The notes beneath the pieces are model-generated. The model saw nothing but the letters and a program-made list of their open reading frames with translations. It did not search any database and had not been told where the DNA came from. A stretch of 64,000 nt of DNA from Casuarina equisetifolia (taxonomy: Eukaryota; Streptophyta; Magnoliopsida; Fagales; Casuarinaceae), in assembly GCA_028551475.1 (NCBI GenBank), contig CM052360.1:20308682-20372681 (forward strand). Direction: 5' to 3'. Below are positions 9,831 through 21,849 of the stretch, piece by piece. Position 1 is the stretch's first letter; the number at the start of each line of letters is the position of its first letter. Both the position numbers and the translations under genes were made by a program.

Positions 9831-11535
9831 ACAACAAAAGCAAGAAAGAGTCTAGCAGAACTACAGATTACCAATCCGTTACATAACTCTACTTCCCTAC
9901 TAGTATTTATCCTACGAGACTACAGGCACTACCATAATTTTTTCTACGGTCTAGTGCATCAAAAGACATTCTCTCCTGCTGTTTCTGTTGTTTATTTACT
10001 TGTACACCATCTCTAGACTTGCACACCACTTGCTACTTCGTTCAAAACACCGCACACCCTTTTGTTTGCTTCTGCAATCACCCAACTTATCTAAATTAGG
10101 TGACCGACAGCCCTATCATCCTACATCAGGCTTCCTTGATGGGTTTTGTTGTCACCATAATAAGCTCTCTCAAATATTCATATTATCATCTGCCTAAACT
10201 TTTTGTAAACAAGCCTGCAAGCAAGTTACTGCTGCTGCAGTATTTGAATATGACTTCCTTAGTTTTGACCAACTCTCTCAAATGATATACCTTGATGTCA
10301 ACATGCTTAGTCTTCGAATGGTAGCCTGGAATTTTTGTCATTGCTATAGTAGATTTGCTATCACCAAATATGACAGTCCCTCATTTTTGCTCAAATCCCA
10401 TCTCTAACAACATCCTGCACAGCCACACTGCTTGACTTGCAGCTACTAATGCTGCCACGTACTCTACTTCAGCAGTTGGCAAAGACACAAACTCTGCTTC
10501 TTCGAGGACTAAAAAATGCAACAGATCCTAAGCTAAAGACAAATCTGTTCGTGCTTCTTGAATCTCCTATGTTGTCGGCCCAATCATTGTCACTATATCC
10601 AATAAGAACCAATTGTTCAACATGCTTATAGAGTATACTGTTGAGTTAGTCCAGCTCATATTCGGGACTTATTATTGGGTCCTATTAGGGTAACATGGCC
10701 CTAAGGTTTAAAAGGAAAAAATATAGGATTTTTTCTTTAAGTGAGTGGCTGTCAAAAAGACGAGAGAGAGAGAGAGAAAAAAAAAAAGAGCAGAATTTTC
10801 GTGGGAATTAGAAGCTCTATACAACAGTTGATCAAATGTTTGATCAAGGTCGATCCAAGGTCCGATTGAACTGATTTTTTGTCAGCAGCTTCAGGATTGG
10901 GTGTTCTTCATTGTAATCGGCTAGATTGTCATTTGGAGCTCTTTAAATCAGCAGATCTTGGTCAAAAATTTAGGTGATATTTCTCCAACTTTTCTTGGTT
11001 AAGTTATTGTTTATAACTTGTTTTTTATAATTAATTGGTGATTCTATTGTTGTTGAATCAGTAAATCTTTGTCCTGTTGCTATTGTTAAGGGTTTGATTG
11101 GGTTGTAAATCTAATGCTTTATATAGTGGAGATTTGGGTGGACTCCATGATCGGTCCCATAGTTTTTATCCTTTACATTAAAGGAGTTTTCCATGTAGAA
11201 ATTTTTTTGTGTTGATTGTGATATTTGCATATTTTACTTGTGATTCAAATACATTGTTGGTGTTTTAGTATATCCTCACAAGTTCAATCAAAATGAGAAA
11301 CTTTATAAGTTATTTTTCCCATCATATACCAAAGTTCAAAGTCCCTTTGAGATGTCGGAAGATTCTTTTGAGCCAACATTGATGCCCTTTGGTCGGATTC
11401 TACATGTATCTTGACATCAATGACACTAAGAATAGTATATCTGGACAAGTAGCAGTCAGATACAGCAGACTTCTATGATGTTTGTATATGCAGTAGCATT
11501 TGCTTTCCTGTACCATAATTAGAATAAACCTTAGC
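9831..11535 (-). pseudogene. Copia relic B: end of RT and RNase H
   Basis: On the minus strand, 11530 to 11330 encodes RSLLYLTATCPDI and RIFRHLKGTLNFG. From about 10635 to 10200 it encodes GYSDNDWADN, EYVAALVAASQAVWL, SKSTIAMTKIPGYHSKTKH, LRELVKTKEVIFKYC and LAGLFTKSLG, the complete copia RNase H end. Several stops and at least one frameshift between GYSDNDWAD and the AALVAAS block show decay. Protein wording differs from copia A, so it is another lineage. The sequence to the left (9831-10200) would be its 3' untranslated part or LTR; no sure LTR edge was found. Confidence 0.85.
10639..11265 (+). mobile_element. Probable solo LTR inside copia relic B
   Basis: The two halves of relic B RNase H are separated by about 630-690 bp of non-coding DNA. 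It starts TGTTGAGTTAGTCC, a common copia LTR start, and holds a TATATAG and the GGAGTTTTCCATGTAGAAA type of block typical of plant copia LTR ends. The left flank GAGTATA and right TAGTATA (near 11266) could be a worn target duplication. The right edge is uncertain, and no internal coding region remains. Confidence 0.5.
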
Positions 11536-11870
11536 TTTTTCAAGTAGTTTATCAGGTCGATGTTATAGCAGAAATGGGTTTCATCGAGTGTAAGGAGTCC
11601 AAAAAGTAAGGGTCAAAGTGATCGACAGATTTCGGTGAGTGCAGATGTTCGCACTCCAGCAACAACAGCCGAAGGCCCCAAACCCGAGTTAGTCTTATTG
11701 GATTTGTGAAACCGCCTGTGAAACAATTAACATACTGTCGAAACTGCGCCTTCAAAGCCGTGATAATGTGAAAAAACCTTCAAAGTTGGAATAGAACTTT
11801 AAAATGAATAAATATCCCGAGTATGAAAGATGCTCTTACCAATTTACATAAAAACATTAAAAAAAAAAAC
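11536..11870. other. Unassigned stretch
   Basis: There is a minus-strand frame at 11552-11755 of 67 codons that I do not recognise; its first ATG is not supported by any signal. Nothing else is visible. Confidence 0.3.
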
Positions 11871-14057
11871 TACAAATAATTTAACGAGAACTTTTTTTTT
11901 AATTGAAAATACCAACGTGATGAGAGAGGTAGAATATTACGAGGTCTATGTCTGTTGTGCAAGCGGAATCGGTTGGTGTCAATCGGATGGGGAGATGCAT
12001 CTAATAATAAATAACCATACAAATTTTCTTGTTTATTTTGTAATAAATAACATGTAATGTGGTGTCAGTAGGTGTCAACCGGATGGGCACATGCATCTCA
12101 CTATAAATGTCTAGGAAGATGCCCTTGCCGATTTGTAACAATTAACTAGTAAAATTTTTCAGGAAGCTGTACGACTGAAGAAAATATTTACAAGCAAACT
12201 GAGAGACTGATTTGGAGCGATAACACCAAGGTCTTACAAGACCGATAGCAAAAGATAGGCCAGTAAAAAAACAGAACATAGTTTTAACTCGTAGGTATGA
12301 CGTTGTCCTTTGATAAACTCTGCAGCGGAATGTGGGACCGGTCGTAGTACAGTATAAATGTTGGTGCAAATCATCGTATCATGACGTCCCAAGCGACAAA
12401 TTACCTGCATCCTCCGAGACGTATATTGGCAAAGCTGCATTTGTCCTTTTCTGCATGGGAAAAAAAAAGAAAGAAAGTCGTCAACGTCAGCAATGCTATT
12501 CCAACCGATCACCAAGTTTAAAGTATATTCTTCCCGCGTTCGCCAACCGACACGACCCATATTCTCTCTGTCACTCTTGTCGTCCTTGCAATTGTTATTA
12601 TATGTTTCCTTTCCATATTGCTTTTACAGCATGAATGAATGCTACGTTGTTACATTTACTTGCTTACCCATCTAACTTCAAATTCAAAGTAGCAGACTGA
12701 ACGATTTAGAGCGCAAGATGCACCGTTTTCTAATAATATTGATGTGTTCCTGACGAATTTGGATTGCCCCTCCCATAACTTATATAATGATGGTAAAAGT
12801 GCTTTCAAACAGGAAACCCATAGTTGCCTGGGAAAAGGGGTTGCTACAGTTGCCAGGCTCACAGGCTTCATAGTTTTGGTGAATTAGCCAAAACTTTAAA
12901 GAAGAGTCTTCATGACGCTGGAAGACTAGAATGAATATTAATGCGTCCAGAATGCATATGTGGTTAGTTGCTTATGCATCAGGAATTAATATTAGCACGT
13001 TATTTGAACTGTTTTCTTTGTCAGATAGGGCAGCAAAAGAATCTCAGATGCTTGTGTATCAACTCCTTAGCACAACATTCTAGGACTTTTCTGACACAAA
13101 ATTCTAGCAAAACTACTTTATATGCCAAGAAAATTGTACTCAAAATTTAGACCTAGTGGTTGAGGTATGACCTTATGAAAAAGTGGCAGAATCTGCATTT
13201 GCTGTTTTAATATTAAGTAGTCTGTAGACTTTGAAGCAATTGCCAGTTTTGTGGCCCCGAAGAAAGCTGATCTCAGCAGTCCCCACAGGCCAAAGGACAG
13301 GTCTTAGTACAATATAAACTTTTGGGAACATAGAATCTCCAAGCAAATGATTAAAAACGGACGTCGATGGCGGTAAATCATATTCGCAAAGCTCTTTTGT
13401 CTCTCTCGCATGAACGAAAAAAATGGGGGAGAAAGTGAGAGAGAGGATGTAAGAACGACGTCAATTGTATACTTCCTCGTTCATATACCGGCATTGGTCC
13501 ACATATTTTCATTTTTTTTTTATCTAACAAAAAAATTGAAAATGATGTAATGAGAACGTTTTTCGAATCAAGATACTAATGTGGGGAGTGAGACGAAGTA
13601 TTTTAAGGTTCTCTCTTTGTTTAGCAAGCCAGTCTGTAGGTGGTGTCATAATATTAAGTAGCCTGTAGCGTGCAATAATGTAGCAGGCACATGGCAATGG
13701 TGCTTGTAACACTAGAACTTTGGTACCTTTCCGTCACTTTCTATTCAATGTTGGCAACTGTTCGGTAGGCGATCGACGTTCCAAGCAAATAATATTAAGG
13801 ACAAGAACGGAAGTGCTGTAGCACACTCAATTGACCCTGTGGTCGCTTCGGAGAAAGCCGATCTCAGAACTTTCCCACGGGCCAAAGGACTGGTCAAAGG
13901 ACAATATAAACTCTTGGCAACATGGAGACTTCAAGCAAATCATTAATGGTCGACGCCGTCCGTGATATATATTCGCAAAGCCACTTTTGTCTTTTTTGCA
14001 TGGAAGATAATCAAGTTTAAGATAGATCCTTTCCACATTACCCACTGGCTGGGCCCA

Positions 14058-14089
<32 letters not shown>

Positions 14090-14560
14090 CCTCGGCGTTT
14101 TCCACCAGTTTACGCATTTTCCATCTGTATCCTGCGCGGGCGTTTGTTGTACCAACCAGCCGACATGGTACCCGACAATTTTCAAGGAAATACTGCTTAG
14201 GAAAGACCGGAAGGAAGCATCCTAGCACTCTACAGTCCCCGCAGCGCACGTTGCTGGTTTTTGTAAGATAAAGACTTCATGGAAATCATTAGCAACTTAA
14301 GTCAATGACGGGAAATTATAGTCCTCATCTGAGATAAGATATTGGTATAATCGCATGTCCTTTGGATAAGATGACGAAGTTTTAGGTATAGTTTTCCTTG
14401 TTCGCCAACCGGCAGGGCCCATTTCTCTGTCCTTCTTGCTGTCCTTCTATATAAAGTATGTTTATTCCAGTATACATGACCGCTAGGCACTACCTTCATT
14501 TTGTAATATTTTTCCTTCATCAAGGTTTTGCTGGTTTGAGAAAATGAGAGGAAACTAATT
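11870..14560 (+). repeat. Promoter-like tandem array of diverged units
   Basis: Four diverged units share, in order, a GGCCAAAGGAC-GGTC type box, ACAATATAAACT, a CTTCAAGCAAATCATTA-like stretch, ATTCGCAAAGC-CTTTTGTC, and TTCGCCAACCG-C-GGCCCAT-TCTCT. Units are near 12320-12640, 13270-13510, 13850-14170 and 14230-14470. A GTGTCAA-CGGATGGG-A-ATGCATC box is also repeated at about 11975 and 12070. TATAAA at a fixed place suggests copied promoter and 5' untranslated sequence. A (CT)n run lies at 14058-14089. No coding sequence is evident. Confidence 0.6.
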
Positions 14561-16690
14561 TGTTACATTTACTTATCTTATTACCGAGTTTAAAGTAGCA
14601 GAACTAACAATCCTAGAAGTAGTGAAGGATGCAGAATTTCGAATGAAGAATTACCAAAACACCAACCTCAAAATAAAATATACTTTAGTGTTAATAACCT
14701 ACCAATTAAGAGAGTGCTACGACAAGATATTTCTACTTGAGACGTGAAACATCTAATAAGCTCCAACTTTGAGGCAGCAAAATGACCAAAGAGAGGAAAA
14801 ACCAGAGACCGATCGCAATCGACATGTTCTGGTTGAGGGGAGGCCTTGATGGCACCAGTGGACATCGAAACAATTTTCCATGACAGGGCCAAGCCAATTT
14901 TCAGAGCCAGGGCCGAGCCGATTTTCATAGATGGATCCAAGGCCAAGCCAATATTCAGGGTCCAGGCCGAGTCAATTTTCCGGGACAATCGAATATTGGC
15001 ACCACAAATTCCCAGATTTGTGTCATACACTCGAAATTCCCTCTGTGCATCGATGAATTGGTTCTAAAACATAAGACGAGCACTTATGGCGCCACTCATG
15101 CTTCTACTTCTGGGAATTTCGAGTGTATGACACAAATCTAAACAGTTGAAAGCATACTCAATCGAACTGAAAGAGATGCATCATTCCACTGTATTAGTTT
15201 CAGATTGTTTCTAGCCCATAGTGATGCTTGATTATGGCCTTTGTAGTGCCTCTTCTTCCTTCTAAATCCTTCTACTCGTGTGGACACACTTTAATTTCTA
15301 CCCTAGGACGACGAATGCTGGTCACATTATGGTGTGGCGCTTGTTGACTTTGTGTTATATTTCATTATAATGTAATTTTCTATGTTCATTTTTTTGTACT
15401 TCCAATTCTCATCATAGTTTCTTTCTTCTTCTTGATTGATAGTTTTCTTTTACTCTTTCAGCTACCTTTTCCAATTGTATCACAACTTGAGTATGTGTTA
15501 TTTCTTGATTTATCTAAGTCTAATATGTTGCACTTATGCTAGCTCGTATCGCCCAATTAGGATCCTAGAATCGAAATCATTTCACTTTTTTTACTTAATC
15601 AATGTCCACAATTCATAAAAATAATAAATTTAGTGATGCCATGTCAAACAAAGAGTTCGGAAAGTCATGTTTGACTAGTGATATGAACTAATAGTTTTAG
15701 ACAAAGATGCAAGTACCTAAACTTTTTGCATTCTTAGTATAATGTTTTTAGTTGGTTTTTGAAGGTGAAGCTACTCAACAATCTTGCAGCCACTTTTTTT
15801 TTAATTTAATTTTCTTTTAATAAAAGGGATAGTACTTTGAAAATAATAATAAAATAGACAAGGCCCTTACAACGCATGAGGCCACTCAAACTTCTTAGTA
15901 TAATGCCCAAACTAGGTTTAGGGCTTGCCCAGAGACCACTTAAGGCTAACAGATATGGGCCGAATGGCCTAATTACGTGGGCTTTAAGTAGCCATCCTAT
16001 CCAAATATCTTGCTGTTGCTGCAGCCTTCACTTTGTAAGTTTGTGTCAATAATATGAAGGTTCTTATTTAGGTGTAGAAAAATTGAGAACTTTTAAATGC
16101 ATTTTATAAAACCCTTTCCGGAATATGGACCCATTGGTAGTGTAAAGTATCTTGTCTTGGAGGAATTGTTTGTTAGTGAGGAAGTTAGGCTTGTGGTACC
16201 AGAGAGCCCACATGGTAGCCCCGGAACTCAAACCTAAAAGAATTAGTTGCATCCTTCATAAGGTTTTTGATAAATTGAAAAATCAGTAGTGTCATTAGCC
16301 ATTATGATACTAACACCCTAAATTACTTCTCTAAATTGTCATTGAAGCTTAAAAATGGATTGAAGATTTCCCTTATTTGGTTATTGTGCTTATATGTTAT
16401 ATCATGAGTTCATTATGTTCTACTCATGTGAGCTATTTTTGCCATGCTCGTGCGAATGATGACATCTAAAATTTTTTTTGCAAAACATAATATCACTGAT
16501 GTGCTTTAGAAAATATATTTACAGAAGTTACTCAAGATAATGCAAATCATATGATTATTTTCACTTAAGCAAATACTTTCAATTGGTGAGCATTTTTGCA
16601 TGTCAACATAATTATTTCTAAATGATTTTACATCTTGTGCTACTAAGTTGGGGTTTTTGTACGTGAAGATTTTATAAATGAACACCTTAT
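14560..16690 (+). repeat. R1 dispersed repeat, copy b (longest)
   Basis: It aligns with R1-a, R1-c, R1-d and R1-e. The start is TTACCGAGTTTAAAGTAGC near 14580. The octapeptide minisatellite at 14875-15005 codes RAKPIFRA, RAEPIFID, KAKPIFRV and QAESIFRD on the plus strand. It then carries a perfect inverted repeat (15014-15139), the TTGAGTATGTGTTAT block near 15490, the CAAGTACCTAAACTTTTTGCA block near 15710, and the AAGCAAATAC end part near 16565. No long frame and no transposase are seen. Confidence 0.75.
15014..15139. repeat. Perfect 28-bp inverted repeat with 70-nt loop
   Basis: Left arm 15014-15041 (begins AGATTTGTGTCATACAC) and right arm 15112-15139 (ends GTATGACACAAATCT) are exact reverse complements over 28 bases. 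In R1-a only the right arm is kept (about 8921-8953); the left arm place reads differently. A transcript of either strand could fold into a hairpin. Function is unknown. Confidence 0.9.
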
Positions 16691-17540
16691 GTTGTTGTAT
16701 GACAGAAGTAAACATAAAAAAGCTTTACAGATTTTCAAATTGCAATTGAAGAAAATATTAAATAAGCTTTGTGGACTTGAAAGCTAATTTTCCAAGTTTC
16801 TAAAATTGATTTATTACTTTCATTTGGGGTTTTTTTTATCACGTTTAAGCATTAAGGTTTTTTGCTTTCCTAATAATGACTCTTTCATTTGGGTTTGCTT
16901 TGAGTTAGAGGATAAATTAACAATGTCTTTAGATGCAGTGTTGGCAAAATGGTTTATTTGAATTAGGGCTCACTAACATGATATTCTTTGCATGCTTTTA
17001 AAATGGTATAAATGAAATGTTGAGTACTAATGATTGTAACTTTGAACTACAATAGATGATTAAAACAACTGGGGAAAAAAATTTGATTGTGAAGCTTTGT
17101 AAACTTTTTTTCTTAACTTATGTGTATTGTATATGATATGAATAAAATCATAAATATTTTTAAAATAAGATCTTTGAAATACTAATTTTATTATGTAAAA
17201 TCAAGAAAGTATTTTATGGAAGAATATTTGTATTTAAAAATATTAAACTTTTTTAGGCAAATATTTTATTGTGTTATAATTAGAGGATTTCAAACTTGAT
17301 ATTTCCTTAAATGAATTATAATACTGAAGCATGCCCTTAAGTTTTTATATTATCTTATTCTTTATAAATAAACTTAATATATTCCTCACAAAATTATAAA
17401 AAATAAAAATAAAAATAAAAAGATGTTGAACATTATTGGTAAACATTTGTTTTCATTTTCATTTTAAGAAATATTGAAGTGCCATACAAATTTGGAGTAC
17501 CACCTCTATAAATTATATGGTAATGGTAAGAATGTTTTTT
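16690..17540 (+). other. F-family 3' fragment, then AT-rich spacer
   Basis: 16690-16990 matches the downstream part of family F at 19640-19900 (CTAATAATGACTCTTTCATTTG, GGTTTGCTTTGA, GAGGATAAATTAACAATGTC). The terminal exon itself is not readable. From 16990 to 17540 I see only AT-rich DNA with A-rich runs near 17400 and no frame of note. Confidence 0.5.
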
Positions 17541-17552
17541 TGTAAGCAATTG

Positions 17553-17760
17553 GCCCCTAACTCTCTCTCTCCAAAAGACATCTCAAGAAAAGGGATGAAT
17601 ATGACACTTATAAGGCCGAAATTCCTGGCATCTCTAATCAGCCCTTATACCAATAATCAACGGGCCCCTAATTCTCTCTATCCAAAAGAGGCCTCAAGGA
17701 AAGGGAGGGACATGGCACTTATAAGGCCCAAATTCCTGCCATCTCTCACTAGTGTGGGAC
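17553..17760 (+). repeat. 111-bp tandem duplication
   Basis: Two units begin GCCCCTAA at 17553 and 17664, each running through CTCTCTCT-TCCAAAAGA and ACTTATAAGGCC-AAATTCCTG. The end AGTGTGGGACTCACTTTT resembles text often seen in plant LTR or promoter sequence, but I could not place it in an element. Confidence 0.75.
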
Positions 17761-17769
17761 TCACTTTTA

Positions 17770-19300
17770 CACTTTTGCACATGAAACCAATTGTTGCCCG
17801 GTCACATAGGATTGCTACAGTTGGCTGGCTCGTATGCATCACCCTATGAACTAGCCAAAAATCAAAAGCACTCTTCCAGACGATGGAACGTAAAAAGTAG
17901 TCATATTCATGCATCCAGAATGGATGAGGGCTCTGTTGTTTGTGTTAAGAAGTAATGTGGTTTCGAACTAACGGTAGATTCACATGAAGGGCTAGGAATC
18001 GTTTCCAAGTAATGTGGTCTATGTGTTTTGCGCAGGTGATTATATAACAGGTGGCGTGAGTCACCTCGGAGCCGTATTTCTGATAAGAAAATGACAGGCT
18101 GGAGCATGGGAGATAGCTTGTATCTTTTGTGTGCAGAATTTGAGTTCTCTGCAAGTTAAGTAGCAATTAGTTTTCTTTAGCATTTAAGGACTCTTATAGG
18201 TGTGTTGAAGGTGCTTTTTTTTTTTTTTTTTTATCTCTGTAAGGTTTTATTCCTCCTTGGGACTTTCGTCTGTAAAATTTTGCAACTCAGTCTTCTATTT
18301 GAACTCCTAAATGTGTATGCTCGCATGCTTGTTTTTAACTTCGTAAGTATTTTGGCAATTCCATCAAGTTCTTATCAGTTGTTCTTGTTGATTGTATACT
18401 CTTGTTTCATCCTTTCCAAGCTACAGGTTGTGGGAAGTATTAATAGTCTTTGAGTTTTCAGTTTGCAGCATTCTCTTTGTCAAAGGTGTTTAGAATATCA
18501 TTCAATGTAAGCTTGTCTCCCGAAACTTTCTTCCTTATTTCCTCTATTTTCTTCCTCGTCATAACATCTTCCTTTTCTTCTTACTGATTCAATAATTTTA
18601 TTTTTGATTCAATTGGATGGCATATCTTTGTATTTTTCACCTTGGGCACAATCCCATTTCTCTCTCTCGCTTGCTGTCCTTTTCTTTTTCCATGGCTGGA
18701 AGCATTACTGCGCAAACTTTAGAAGGATAAAGGAGATTACGAGGCCAATGTTACCCTATGAATGTTGTGTGAAAAGTAAGAAGATTTTTATCCTATCGTC
18801 TTGTGACAAGAGGAAAGTTTATTTTACAAAATTGACTATACTTAATAAATCATTGTTTTGTTTGCAACTTATACAAGGAATCGTTGAATTTTTTACTATA
18901 TCTAATACATTTTCCTTCTCTGCATTTTATAATATTTTACATTTTATAAATATTATAAAATGAAAAAAAAAATCATTGACCATTAATGACAAGGCAATTC
19001 CTTCTTCGGACTTCATGATTTGTTAATTAATCTAGAATCAACCGTTATGAGAATAACTTACTCAATTCTTGGTCACTTACATCTATATTCATAGTTACAA
19101 ATGGATAATAATGCATATGTTTTGCAACGTGTGCATGGGCTGTGGCAATGCGCGATTCAGCATCCTGTTCCCATTTCAATCGTGCATTTGATTCCATATT
19201 TATTGTTGCAACTCATTTGGCAAGCATATTTGATGAACGTTTTGGCAAGTTGATTTCCTCCGGTTCAATATGGTAAAACTGGACTTTTGGCAAGCATTTT
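17770..19300. other. Gene-poor stretch with a few local repeats
   Basis: 17790-17925 resembles 12835-12960 (GATTGCTACAGTTG, then GCATCCAGAATG), again part of the local repeat set. A run of 18 T lies at 18212-18229. The 119-codon frame at 18604-18963 opens from TTG, not ATG, and is low in complexity. Nothing else was recognised. Confidence 0.4.
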
Positions 19301-19309
19301 TCTCTTGGT

Positions 19310-19900
19310 TTGTTGAGCTTATTTACATGAGGTTTTCCCCCTTGTCTTGTCTCCTCTGATTTTATGTTGTTCTCTGCATGTGTTGTTATAGGATGACAGG
19401 ATCCATTATGATGATTTTTGCTTCGTTGCGCTGGGGCAACAAGGAGAAAAGAAAGAAGGGTTAAAGGAACCATTTGGTTCCGAACCGATTGGAGCTTTTG
19501 TGCTTGACCATTTAATAAATGAAAGACATTATGATATTGTGTGCTTGAAGAGAATATTAACAAGCATTATAGAGTTCAGAGTTGCGGCTTCTTTTTAAGT
19601 TTTTGACTGAATAAAATATTAAACAAGTTTTATAATTTTCAAAGTACAGCATTTCAAGTTGAAATTGAGGAAAATATTCACAATTTCTATTGAATTGAGA
19701 ACTACACTCTTCAAGTGACCAAGGTTGTTTACTATTATTGTTTGGGCGTTTCTAAACATATTTGAAAAATAATAATTTGGATCTCCTAATAATACCTCTT
19801 TAATTTTGGCTTTGCTTTGAATCAGAGGCTGTAAATTAACTATGTCCTCCCACTATACCATGGGTCAAATTGAAAGGCTTGTTTGGAAAAGGGCTAAACT
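19310..19900 (+). pseudogene. Family F copy 2: terminal-exon-like unit
   Basis: An intron-like stretch (TTTACATGAGG near 19323, TATGTTGTTCTCTGCATG near 19363) ends in TGTTGTTATAG. An exon-like frame then runs from 19392 to a TAA at 19598, 68 codons starting DDRIHYDDF and ending RVAASF. The same intron text and acceptor occur at 62480-62569 before copy 5. The downstream part matches the other copies as a shared 3' untranslated region (TTCAAGTTG, TTTGAATCAGAGGC). I do not recognise the protein. The true frame is uncertain because the copies disagree. Confidence 0.4.
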
Positions 19901-21178
19901 GTACAGTATAAACATAAAATATCTAGTGATCAAAAATAAAAATTAGAACTCAAATTATATTGTTTAGGAATACCAAATGGTGGAATATATTGATTCTGTA
20001 CAAACTTAATATCTATAATAACTAAATAAATAAACCAAGGGAAAGAATTTTTTTCACATTCAAAAAAGAAGAATTTTTACGGAAATCCAAAGGTATCATT
20101 GCCAATATTTCGCAACATTGCACGTTCTCATTTTGCAGGCTGCTGGATGTTCTTTCCCTCCTCACAATTCAACCGTGTGCTACGATACTCAAAGGCACTG
20201 CATCATAATTCACGGCTGCAGCTGCTAGGTGTTATGAAATGCATTGCCGATCGGTGTAAAGCCCAACACTTAAAAGCAGACGTGCTGCACATTATCTTGT
20301 CGTGTGCTAGTGCCACGTTCTTTCTTTCCCTGCTGGCCTTGGAGAAAACGCCCTTTGCTTTAAAGTTCCATTTTCTTTGAGCATGTATCACAAAAGAGGG
20401 AGCATACTGAAGGCAACAAAAATGCTTTGGACAACCTCAAATCCCCTGGACAAGTGATCAAATATGAAAAAATTTAAAATACCCTACTCGCATTTAATTC
20501 TATTTTTTACTGGCCTAACTTGATTTCAATGCTTTTCATGTACCTCTCTCATTTCGCACAGTGCGGGGATGAAAAATGATTTGTTGCATAGCTATTTTTA
20601 TGCCTCCAAATGATATCACTGAGTTGATACAAAATAAGCATAAAAATCTTGTACAAGTCATGAAAGTAAAATCATAGAAAACATTATTAAAGAAATTGTT
20701 CCAAACCTCAATTGAAATTTTTATTAACTCATCACTAAATTAGTTAATTAAACGACATACAAGAGTAAGTATAATCAGAATAAAAATAATAAGTAAAGAA
20801 ATTGCCCTCCCCAATGAACATAAAAAAATTTCATACTCTACAATAATTATTTAGGTTCCTATAAAGATTAGAAAAATAAAATTGTAGCATTGGCAAGCTT
20901 ATTAATAAGTTGTGAATCTTTAAAAATATTTCCAACCAATTTTGTATAATTTCTTTCTTTACTCCTAGGTCCAAATTCTTCTCAATACTGCACGGGTGCC
21001 AAATAATAGTATATTTTATATTCGTTTAATCTTCTTTCTGCATCGGTCTCAATTCTCATCATAAAATTGAGACATCGCCAGCCTTTCATTGGAGGAGGCA
21101 TCCAGAAAAAATATGACAAATGTAGCTCATGTGTAAGAAAAGGCTGATGGAGAAAAATATTCAAATATTCTGTCATTC
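19900..21178. other. AT-rich spacer with one local repeat copy
   Basis: 20100-20380 matches 31740-32040 (CACTGCATCATAA, AATGCATTGCCGA, then CTTTCTTTCC-TGC). A 93-codon frame at 20099 opens on the plus strand, but the other copy does not keep it, so I do not call it a gene. The rest is AT-rich without signals. Confidence 0.4.
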
Positions 21179-21290
21179 AAGATGGAAAAAGTTGATACTT
21201 TTTTTAGTACATACGACAAACTTGATGGGTTCCAATAAGAAATCGATACGGTTCTTAGAACATAGGTTGGCTATATTCATAAGTATCAAA
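21179..21290 (+). repeat. Local repeat, partner at 43480-43625
   Basis: Both places share GATxGAAAAAG-xG-TACTTTTTTT-AGTA, ACGATTCT-AGAA-ATAGGTTGG and GCTATATT. It is another piece of the segmental duplications in this window. Confidence 0.5.
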
Positions 21291-21849
21291 TATATATAAT
21301 ACTTATTCGTACATTTATTCATATATATATATATATATATATATAATATGAATAAATATTATGAATAATGAATCTTAAAAATTGAGGAGGTAGCATTATT
21401 AGTAATTATGGTATCACGTTCCATTGTTACTTCTTTTTTAATGATCATTGAAGTTTTATTCCAAATTGGGATTGCCTCCCATTTTTGCTTATAATGTTGT
21501 TTTATGGATTCATTGTGTTCTCTTTTCTTGAGTTCTTTTAGCTAGTCTTGTTTAGACTAATGCGAACAATAAAAAATAATTGATGCTGAAAAATTTATAA
21601 CTGCAATATTTGATCTTAAAAATGGAGAAGGAGAGAAACATATTGTCTCAACGCTTAAAACACTTTGCGCAATATGAAAATGGTGATATTGCAATTTGTG
21701 ACCTAAGGCGTATTCCAAATTTCTCTCCTGCCATTTCAACTGAAAAAATCATATAACTTGTACAATTTACACTGCAGTTTCAGCTAAAGAAATCATTACT
21801 GGCATCGACCGCAATGCATTACAATAATGTTCAAGGACAATAGCATTTG
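21291..21849. other. AT-rich spacer with (AT)n microsatellite
   Basis: A dinucleotide AT run of about 25 bases lies at 21320-21345. The remainder is AT-rich. A short piece near 21720 (CCTGCCATTTCAACTGAAAAA) matches 32058-32080. Confidence 0.6.

Noticed and set aside
14668..15030. Minus-strand 120-codon frame in R1-b, with relatives in R1-a and R1-c
   Set aside because: It is open mainly because the 24-bp repeat has no stop on either strand; outside the repeat the copies differ by frameshifts.
18604..18963. 119-codon plus-strand frame
   Set aside because: It begins at TTG, is rich in Phe, Ile and Lys as expected of AT-rich DNA, and has no motif or partner.
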